Below, piece by piece: positions 34,901 through 45,000 of a stretch of DNA of 46,985 nucleotides (within the stretch, counting starts at the first letter, position 1; each line of letters opens with the position of its first letter). Origin of the DNA: a virus. A model generated the notes under the pieces. That model ran no database searches and was not told the DNA's origin. It saw only the letters and a program-made list of their open reading frames with translations. The stretch spans positions 1 to 46,985 of the IMG/VR virus record IMGVR_UViG_3300023198_000515; one strand, 5' to 3'. The translations under genes and the position numbers were made by a program.

Positions 34901-36078
34901 TCTAAGGCTTTAGTTATTGACTCATTTTGCATAATACTTGGGTCCTTCAACATGAGAGACTGTAGCTCATCTAAAGCATCATATGCTATAAGAAAATCAG
35001 ACCATGTTTGTAATGTCCTTGGTGTTAGTTTTTCCCCACTCTCTTGTAATGCTTTGTACCTATCATATAGTTGTTCAGTTACTTTAGCTGAGTATATAAC
35101 AGCATCAACAAGTGCTTTTGTAACATTATTATTTTCTAGATAATCATCTAGGAATTCTTTAAAGTCCTGTCGTGATATGAAGTCATAATCTCGTTCCATA
35201 ATAGCAATACGCTTGTTAAAAGCAGCTGTTACCTTACTGTGTAAGACCTCTAGATCAGTCATATTTTCCCTAGTGATAAATGCCGCTGGGAATCGTTCTT
35301 TAAGATCTGCCCTAACTTCACCGAACTTAGCACCACGTGCCAATAACCTAATGTGTGCACTAGTTTCTTGTGATATATCATAAGTGATGTTTACATGATA
35401 TTTATTAGCTTTACCCCTACTCGTATTAGCTTGTACTATAGTAGAAGGATACCCGTCTTTAGTGGCCCGGTCTGCTATACGTTGTGCTTTGAGTCTGCTA
35501 AATGCATTCTTAGGTCTAAAAGGTATACCAGAAAATTTATCTGTTTTCCATATAGCACCACCTTGTACAACACCTAATTCTTCTTCCTTATCCCATACGA
35601 GTGGGTTAACTCTATTGTTTATAATATTAGGACCCTTCTCTTTCAGTGCAGCTTGTACCCTAGGATCTGGATGCACCCCTCTTTGTTCGTTTATATTAAC
35701 CTCACCACCTGTATGGTCTTGTATAATAAGATAAGAGGCAGGTATTAAATCACCTTCACTAACCTCATAGTTATTATTTACTAACTCATTATATATAGTC
35801 TCATCCTTAGCAATAAGAAATATAGGTGCAGTTTCACCAGAGTCATATACCATGGTTATAACCTTAGGCTCACCATACTCATCTACTGCTAGAGAAGTAT
35901 TCTCAGCTTCAGTAATCCAATCACCAAAACGTTTTACAAACCAATCTGAGTGAACACCCTGGTATACACGCTTAGCCCATTCACGATTGTTACTAATCGC
36001 CAATAGATCTGTCCATAGTTTTGATTTTACTTCTCTACCCCTACTTATAATTATAGGATGTATATTACAATTTGCCAT
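31936..36078 (-). CDS. large virion-associated protein (crAss-like, putative cargo/ejection protein)
   Basis: A 1380-residue protein on the virion strand, starting 11 bases after the stop of the giant RNA polymerase fusion and almost certainly cotranscribed with it. It is mostly helical and charged with long coiled-coil-like stretches (EKNKMSF, KKRAEYRREYKKKEKGKEH). A hydrophobic segment lies near 1250-1275 (TIAIISTSVAAMFLYKGL) close to the C-terminus. I see no catalytic motif. In crAss-like phages several very large proteins beside the RNA polymerase are packaged in the capsid and ejected with DNA; the gene order and size support the same role here. The exact homologue is not identified. Confidence 0.65.
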   Translation of the reverse strand: MANCNIHPIIISRGREVKSKLWTDLLAISNNREWAKRVYQGVHSDWFVKRFGDWITEAENTSLAVDEYGEPKVITMVYDSGETAPIFLIAKDETIYNELVNNNYEVSEGDLIPASYLIIQDHTGGEVNINEQRGVHPDPRVQAALKEKGPNIINNRVNPLVWDKEEELGVVQGGAIWKTDKFSGIPFRPKNAFSRLKAQRIADRATKDGYPSTIVQANTSRGKANKYHVNITYDISQETSAHIRLLARGAKFGEVRADLKERFPAAFITRENMTDLEVLHSKVTAAFNKRIAIMERDYDFISRQDFKEFLDDYLENNNVTKALVDAVIYSAKVTEQLYDRYKALQESGEKLTPRTLQTWSDFLIAYDALDELQSLMLKDPSIMQNESITKALDATIKTKNFLKSLYQTEGIDMLAKWLSPYYNGIRKKFEQKKRAEYRREYKKKEKGKEHRKDVVSVTEAEYVENKMSFQKGSLDFETEDLMKKELVTASRDISVLTRWIDNMLDTSDPVAAAVVNAFTQAEQQSRLESIKKRTEIIKEQIEFEKNRPKGNLTSEISYYSFALEFDLQGVATQWLLRPWRSDLIAEDARQRKRIFKEGAEEDPDTLSRMESDIKVGLKTKEGVRATRRQNMAIALSSWRNSNLNTDRDAYQIAGVEYMQSLVDKTDPITDQVVVTQDMIEKIKNNIEYNYNETPRKLAERGDISVEAAGLYSTWLSSNLYKFSDVIDTWKNPQWETFMKRIGISTKIPYYQQEDLMRQSEHPEAKYYMYILDLSIEADKKVPYSYRLGGRLPGVPKIQSERIKEGQDPLLITKNTFKAEFLLRPEDTERGDEILTDEQGRPRMFLPIHYVNNIELENQSFDLPGIYFRFWESANDYNIKRQILPEIEMAKFFIDTRNAKKRNSLDQFVMSKLNIKSKGNIDELEEDQAEGVPSMIAKTQIAEQFSDWFEMAVYSKKAKPGSLWHIREDLVIDTAKFVDAMNRYTSLSLLAFNMVQGAANVLIGETMQAIDAFAKEHVTAKSLTKATLRYNKWLPGMMGDWGMRVPTNVGSLLIEQANILHSSVTDVDFSKKTKVGQHFDLSTGFMIQKAGEHWMQGRFYFALLEEKQAYDKDGNHLGSMLDQYHAEDGVLILNKEVSLEKSKWTTSEQTAFNVRAKGLLSRMHGEYSDLGRVAIQRLAVGRMAYMFRKFVVPGYRRRWGKTRYIERLGQEVEGDYVSMIKFMKNMSKDLKIFKTAMMSEEWAALNDHERANIRRAIGETIAIISTSVAAMFLYKGLAEDDEDDWLLGYWAYQAYRLQTELLFWTPKLDEAMTILRSPAASMTVIENTIKLIDQMFSPMEQYERGPWKGQYKISKTLINFVPIWKQWYKARDVEETIQWFK

Positions 36079-36089
36079 ATTCTTCTATA

Positions 36090-39000
36090 TTAACAGACTG
36101 GTTGGTTATTTGCTGAATTATTAATGATTTTCTCATCTGCCTGAGCTATAATCTCTTCTATTGAATCAATCTCTGGTGCACCTAGTTTCTTGAAACCATT
36201 ATTCTTAGTAGTAGACTGTGCTAATTCATCTGCCTTATTATTACCAGCAGTGTGTTGATCAACTTTTGTGTTGTCAACAGCACCATCCTCAGCTAAATAA
36301 ACGTGTGAATAGTTCTGTGTTTTAGAACTATCAGCATGACCAGGTACCCATTGAAATCTAACTGATCCACCATTCTCCTCTATACGTTCAACTATCTTCA
36401 CTATCTCAGACACTAAGTATGATATCCATGGAGCCTTATCACCAGCATCTGGTTTAGTGGATTTAAGTCGCTTACCTTCTTCACCTTGAATCGGTTCGCT
36501 CCTATTTGTATTAACCATAGCACGCTCCCACAGTCCTTCATAATTTACTGCATTCTTATTATCAGTGTATACATATAAGTGCTCATGTGTACTTTGGAAC
36601 TTACGTAACGCTTCAGATATAGCTAGTAATTCCATTACGTATGCTACATTCTTCTGCTCTTTAAACCCTATGTTATCTTTCATTATACGATTGACATCAA
36701 GGTTAACACCGCTCATATCATGTGATATATTATTCCACATAAAATGTGCACCATAACCCATCGTACCATCCTTAGGTTTATGAGAACCATCAGTGTATAT
36801 ATTAATAGGCATGCTAGGTGTACTCAAGGAGTTAGCCATCACTATTTCGTGGGGTTCACCTGTGAGTACCTCAACCAATATACTCTTAACCTTATTGGCT
36901 TGACTAGTAGTTAAACGACTACCTGCATTACCTGCTACGTTAAGAGTCTCTACATTGTTTTCTACTAACCATTGACGTATAGCATCTGGATTAGCAGTTG
37001 TATCTACTTCTAGGAATGGTTTACCTGCATTCTCAGCGGCCCTCCTAGTAGCCCAGTAACCACCCTTACGTTGATTAGGTATCTGGAAGTATATAGTAGC
37101 ATCTGAGTTAAGTACGTTAAGGGTTGTCCTTGGTGTGTATACATCATCTTTACCATACTGTTCAGACTCTGCATCTGTAATCTCACTTAGTCCATAGTCC
37201 TTGAGACCATAATTTCTACCACCTTCTATTACAAAGTTCTTAGGTGCAGTACCACCTGTAAGAAACCCTAACATCTTAGCTACTATGAGTCCTATGTAGT
37301 CAACACCTGTTTGTCCACCTGATATAATCTTAGTAGTAGGTATGGTTTCAACTTTTACTATATTACCAGAAGTAAAAGTTTTCATTAAATCTAGGAATTC
37401 ACTATTAAACATCACATTATTTGGTATAGGTCCAGCCGCTAAGAACATCCTAGCCATATCTTCTGAGGTGTATCCGTTTAGATTACGTGTATTAACCCGA
37501 TATGCAACCAAGTACTCCTTACTAGTATTAGCACTAGCCTCTTCATACATCCCTTTAATGTTCGTAGTTATCTCTTGGGGAGTAAGGGATCGTTTTGCAC
37601 CAGGAGCTGTTACAGTCTGTATACCATAAGCCCTACCAGATTGTGATATAGTGTTAGCCATGTTCTCACCCTGTTGTACACCAGCATTTTCGTGTGCCCA
37701 CAAGGCAGCTCCACCAGTTCTTTTAGCTGGATTACCATTCACACCCAACGGATTGCTACCAAATACGAATACTTGATTCTCCTTAAGATCTTCTACGTTA
37801 TCCTCATAGGACTTAATATTAGTTATATTAACACCTACTGTTTTACCAGACATTTTCGTAAAGTCTTTAAACATACCATCCATATACCTAGATTTATCTG
37901 TTACTTCTTGTGACTCAAATGGTATAAGCTCTAAGTCTTCGTTACCTTTCATCATATTGAAAAATGCCTTTTCACTTATTCCTTGGTTCTGACTCTCTAT
38001 AATAGAGTTCTCAGTTTTGAAACCATACTCACGTAGACCGAGTCCACCTTCATAAAACCCCTTACGTGGTATTACCCTATATATTACTTGAACCTCTTTA
38101 CTATTAATAGTCTTCTTATTATAACCAACGTACTCCATAAGGTATTTACCATCCGTATCTTCTACATATACATATGGAGCGAATATATGCTTACCATCCT
38201 TGTTTCTACCTTGATAATGCTTCTTATTAGGTCCCTCAAATTCGACTACCTTGCCTATTATGCGATCTTCATCTTTTGGATGAGTTATGTCCTCTGTGAG
38301 TCCAGGAGCTATTTTAGCAACTATACCACTATTAAACCAATTGTTTCTAAAGAAGTGCCTTATTATGTTATTCATGTTATCAGTAGTTTTACTAGGGTCT
38401 GATAACCTACGCCTTAACTTTTTTACATACTCGTTGAAACTAACATATTTATCACCTTCGACCCATACCTCCTTGTTCATAGAAGCAGGAGTGTAGGTGT
38501 GGAAGGAGTGTCTACGTTGACGCCAACCTGTTGTATAGAATGAGTATACGTAAAGCATTTTAGAAAGTTCCCTTACATCCTTAGATTCGTGTGCAGCTAG
38601 TGCTTCATAGTCGTTTACGTAGTCATCTGTCTCCCAACGATCATTAAGAGTACGAAATGGTGTACGTATATACCAGCCTAATGGTGACCTCTCATTGTAG
38701 TCAACTACCATCATACCAATTAACTTGTTATCCTTCAAGGATTCATATGCAGCATGGGACTCTGTCTTAATCTTTCTAAGTTGTTCAAAGACACTACTCT
38801 CAGGATCTTGTAATAATTTCTTTATGTAGTCATGGTCTATACCAAGACCATCTTCTTTATCTACAAAGAAGTCAGCTGATAACTGTGCAAACAATTCTTC
38901 TGTCATATGATTTACAGTACGTGTATCAGAATATAAACCACCTGGTGTTAATTCCATTAACTTACCAAAGATAGTACTAAAACCAGCTGTACCATATATA

Positions 39001-42000
39001 CTCTTATCTGCCATTAGTTCTAAACCAAACAATACACTATTCTTGAACAGAGTAGATAGCATAGTACCTCCTTCAACTCGTTCACCATCAGATTTAATCA
39101 ATCTATCTAGGTTAACAAAGTTATCTGCTTCCTCTAGAGCATATATCTTACTAAGGAACATACGAAGCTCAATAGGTGTCGTACCATACTTCTTCGTATC
39201 AATCCTAGACGCCATAACAACCCTAGTTAGGTCCTTAGCAACTTTCTTTAAACTAATGAAGTGTTCAAGTATTGCAAGTTGTTCAGATACATATTTTTCT
39301 TTATCGGCTTTTTTTAATCCTTCATGTTCTTTAAACCCTTTGATATTATTAATAAGCTTACCTGGTTTCAATAATGAAGCCAGTGCAATTTTTGTATCAT
39401 ATGAGTTTACATTAACATCTTCTTCCCCAATCTTTTCTCCCCAGTAAGCAGCTACTTTATTAGCAGCGTACCTTTCTGGGTGAGCTGGATCAGCATCCAT
39501 GGCTTCTTCACTCCTTATCTTACCACTAGCATTGAATACCTCTTCAGCGAAGTCCCTAATGATAGGTTGTGACATGAAATCAAATGTAACCTCACCTACC
39601 CCAGCTCTAATCATCAGGTTAACAACATCCACTGTAGCATCATTAACGTTAAGACGTATAATATATGGATCCTTAGCAGCATCAACGTGAGCATCAATCA
39701 GGGCAGACAGCCAGTCTGTAATAGGTTTTCTGTCTTGTCCTTCAATCAGATTGAACCACATGGTACCATCCTCTTTTTCTTCAAAACCAAACCTATTTGT
39801 AGATTTTATGCCAAAGTCAGCGTGCTGAGTTAAGGCATGGTGTGCATTAGATAACGCAAACTTACCGATACCCTGATCAGCACCAATAAATATCTCTCTA
39901 GTCTTAGACTGGAATGACGGTATAGTTGTCTCTAAAGAATTTAATTCCTTTTGCGTGTCGTAGTATCTATCGAAATCCCTAGCCTTCTTCTGAAGTGGTC
40001 TCGTAGATCCAACAAGTGGAGTAGAGGTTTGTAAAAAATGTTTATCATCACCCAACACCGCATTAAACATGTCCAATATCCTATTCTCATTAGCTTCTCT
40101 AGTGTTTTGTTTCTCCTCAGTCTGTTTTGCAAAAACTTCCTTAATTGGTAATACACCAGCTGACACGAGGATTTTCATTGCTATTTCTATATCACTCTTA
40201 TTAGCAACGTCCACATAGTTTAGTTGACTCATACCTATCAACTCCTCTAAATCAGTTATGCTCATTAACACTTTTACGTGCTCATCAATAAGATTTTGAT
40301 CACCTTTACCTGCAGCTAATTGATCCTTTATCTCTGCTTCAAGAGCGTATGCTGCTTTTAAATCAACGTTTAAAGTAGACCTATTAGTACGTTCCTTCTT
40401 CCTATCACGTTTAAAGTCTTGTATCTGTTGAAAGAGTTCGTTCCCTATAATATTAGGGTTGTTTTCATATATACGTAGGATCTCATTAAACTTAGCCATG
40501 TACCTAAGATTGACAGCTGTATCTGTGTCACCTTCAATAAACTTAACCCGTTCAATTCTACCCTCTGCTTTAGCAGTCTTATCATAGTTATAACCTATAA
40601 CAAAGAGCTTATCAATGTCAAAGTCAGAACCAGTAAGTGCTGTAAACTCAAGTGGTAGATGTATAACATCACCAGCTTGTTCACGTAGGAAACCAACTAT
40701 CTTTAAACGAACTGTTGAATTCTGACCCTGTACAGGCACCCTATAACCAATTACTTTAAGCTCTGATTTAAGAAACGCAACTCTTTGATCATGATTAAGT
40801 GCTTCATAATTAGGTATGATATGCTTAAATAACCTCGTAGATACACGTACCTCAAGTTCGGTGACATTACCATCCTTATCCGGATGACTATACTTTAGAT
40901 CTTTGTCATAAGTACTGTGACCATAATCTGATACCTGTATCAACTGATTACCAGGTAGATTCATATCTATAGTTTCCCTACCGATCAGGGCCATTATTCT
41001 CTTATATACCCATCGTCTATCAGTAAAAGCATCTAACTCTAGATACATCTGTCCATCCTCTTGAACATGGAGTGCTTGAATGAAATCGTACGACTTCTTA
41101 GCACGTTTAGCGTCGTTAGCTAAAGTAGCAATCAATCGCTTGTTGTCAATACGACTACCCTTTACACCAAATTTAGCCTTAACTCTATCCCTACCTAGAT
41201 CACTAAGTGATTCCCTACTCCTTGTAAGTAGTTCTAATAGTTCAGCACCAGTACCAAAACTACCGTATTCTTCTAGCTTACGTATGTTAGATGTTAATAC
41301 CTTATATGCCTGTGAAGCAACGGTCTGTCGCTCTACATCATGTACATCAGTAACTACCTGATGTTTAAGATTATCAAAAAACTGTTTCTGTACAAGAGCC
41401 TCACTAAGATCTGATACAGTAGTCCTATTGACATTATCTGTGAATAAGTCAATACCAGGTCTACCACCAACTTTAGTAGCAGTGTCATACTTAAATGCGT
41501 GAATAGGTTCTAGTCCTTCTATATCAGCATATTTACCCTTAAGTTCCATACGATCAAGTAACTCTTCTATAGGAGTACCCACTACCTGACGCCTAAATAT
41601 AGTAGACATAGCCATCTTATCATAAATGAGTAAGTCTAAATCATTAAACTTTTGTTTACCCATATACACTGTCTTAATTGGTTGCATTACTATACCCATA
41701 GCAACTATCTCTTCTTCTGCTGATAATACCTTATCTGATACTAACAGATCATAGGCATCCCTTCTAGAATCAGTCCACATACCCAATCTCCTAGACATAG
41801 ATCTGAACATCTCAGGTGATATGAGCATGGTACCATCCGTTGGATCAATCTTCTTAAGGGCTGCTAGATTAAGACTAGCTCTACGCTTAGCTTCCTCTTC
41901 TGTAAGACCTGCCTTCTCATATAAATCTACTTGCTTACCATGTATTGCCTCATAATATATACTAGGGAAATGTTGTGTGTTTAAAGTAGACACATTGAAG

Positions 42001-45000
42001 TGAGTGTCTGGTTCTGACTCAGTAGCAGTAGCAAACCTGTCACCACTAGAGCCTACACCAAACCACCTCTTATACATATCCTCAGCTACATCCGCCTCAG
42101 AATTAGGATCCTTTGCAAAGAATGCAGGATCAGCAAAGAATACCTTCTCTGACTCCATAGTAGCCATAGAGCCATTGATCATAAAATCAGATAATATCTT
42201 AGCCACTACATAGGTATTTCTTTTAGTTTCATCGTTAATACTACTTTCAGCATCTAATATACCAGCCTCTTCACTATATAAAGCACTAAGTTTTAGATTA
42301 CCACCCTTCATTGTAATGGCACCAATCTTAGCAGCATGTTTATATTCTTTTTTAAATAATCCATTCAATATACCTGATATAATTGCCTTCTCTTTTTCTT
42401 CACTGAGGTTATTAATCTTAGTAGGATCCTTGTATTGATTGAATGCCTTGAAGTGTATAAACTTAAATGCGTTACCCTTAGCTATATTTAAATTACCAGT
42501 ATAATGGTAATTCTTCACTAGGCTATTTTTGATTGCTTTCTTACGCTCATCAGACGTCTCTGGATTAAGATATTCTTTTCTTAAATCATGAGCAGCAAGT
42601 ACCCGTTCTTTCTCATCTAAAAAGTAACCATGGAATAAGTCTAATACCTCTTTATTAAATTCCAATTCAATACCTTTGTTTGTGATCTTTATATCAGTGG
42701 CTACATCCTTAAGTATAGGTATACCTGACATAAAGTAGAACTGCTTCCTATTAGCCATGACAGGTAATGGTAGGAAACCAAAGCCAATGGCATTAAACCT
42801 AACCAGATAGTCCTCTAATCTAACAATCTGTTTATAATCCCTACCCTGGTCCTCACGAGTTCTTTCTTTAAGTGAACTATATGACATCAGATAAAAGGCA
42901 TCACGTATCTCTGCATCTTCTTGTAATAGTTTAAAGACCCTTGAATGCTTATTGTTTAACAAACCAAGTCTGGTCTTAAGATACTCATCGTCATGTTTAA
43001 GTTTACGGACTATATCCGTAGCCATATTGTTTGGTGAGTAAGTAAAGTATTTATTACCATTTGCCCCTAATACTACATTTTCTTGTAATTCAGGATGTGT
43101 AAGGGCATATGCTTTACTTATAGCCCTACTAGATATACTTGATAAGTATATAACAGGATTATTAATAAAGGAAGATTGAACCTTAAGTATATCCTCATCT
43201 TCCGTTTCTTCCTCTTCGGTCTTTATCACTGCTTCTTGATATAGTACACTACTTGTACCAAACACTTTCTTAGCGTCACCATCTAGCATTGTAAACAACG
43301 AGTCAAGATCTGTAGCTTCAGTATAAAATTCACTAAGTGCAGTATATATAGTAGCATCATCAACCTCAATGTGTAATCTATTATACAACTCCACTAATTT
43401 TTTTACATGCTTATCTACATACTTATTTTCTATTCTACTGTTATTAACATCTTCTTCTACTGCCTCTATCAATGCCCTATAGTCTTTTTCTAACTCAACG
43501 AAAAAATCCTCGTCTAGAACCTTCTTACCTTCCTTGTCAGTATTGACGATCTGTTGATCTAGGTAGAATCTTTCATTCCAACCTAATGTTTGATTTCTAG
43601 CAAGTTCAGTCTCACTATTACCTTCATAGCTAAATACCCAATCAGCATTCTCTCCCTTGTTATCTCTACCAAATGTGAATGTGATAAAATCATTCTTCCA
43701 TATGTTAAATGTCTTCCTAAACTGATTCTTTTGGTTTTCAGAACCCACCTCTAGTTTCTTAGCTAACTCAATATACCATGGCTTATCCAGTGCTTGTGCC
43801 CCTAATACTTTAAGTTCATCTATCATATCCTGTATATCCTCAAACTCATTCAGATTCAATAGAAGTGAGGACCATACCTCATTAAACTCCACAAATGGTT
43901 GTATACCAGTGAGTAAATCATATTCTGTGGATGCGTGTAAAGTATGAATAAAGAACTTCACACTAGCCATAGCATTGTCTTTAAGTGAAACCTCCCATGA
44001 ACTACGTTTATCTACATCTAACCTACCAGTAATCTCTTCGTCAGAATCCAGAGCCTCAATATCTTCTTCACTTAGACTAGCATTCCTAGCTTCAATACCT
44101 ACAGTGCTGAAATGATCTATCACCATATCCCAGAAGATAGCTTTGTTCCTACCTACTTCTTTTAGAACTAAGTTGAATTGATCTGCTGCAGCCTGCTTCT
44201 CCTCAGTTTCTTGTTTATATTCATCAAGATCTTTTGTTGTACGTTTAATCCAATCAAATAGTGGACCTGCTTCAGGTTGTTCCCCTTCCCTTATAGAATT
44301 AAGATCTGTAATAGGACTTAACTGTATAGCCCTATCTGCTAGTAATGTAACTATATCTTTCCTGTGTTTACTACTAGTGATAGTTTGAAACTTATGTTTA
44401 CCAACAGCCATAGCAACCTCACCAGGCTTGATGTTATTAATGTTTTCTTCTAATACCTTATTGTTAGCATACTTACCAGCATATATTTGCTTAAACATTT
44501 GATCTACTTCGTTCTCCCTAAGTCTACTTGGACCAGCGAATATACTCTTTATCCAATCATATATTTGTTGGAAGAAGCGACGTATAGCACTATGTTGTTT
44601 AGGTTTCTCCGTCTGAGCCTCTTCGGATAATACGAATTTCCTAAATTCCTCAGCAAGTACTTCTTCTACCTCTCTATTAGTAGCATCTTCACCTAACTTG
44701 TATACTTGTTTAGCAACACGATATAGATTTAATCTCTCTGTTTCAGTAAGGTATCCCAGACTAACCCTGTGCCATGCTTCATGATATAGAGCTCCTTCTG
44801 CAGCTCCTTCGTATACTTTAATTGCGTCATGTGAGTATAGAGCAAATGCACGTCTACCAGTACCCGCAAGTGGTAATAAACGTTTAACAATCTCTATCTT
44901 ATTCATACCAACTCTAGAAGCAACCCATGCCATCTCCTTATTGAGATCTATCTTACGAACAATTTTAGGAGTACTCTCCATAGCAATAGTAAACTGATCG

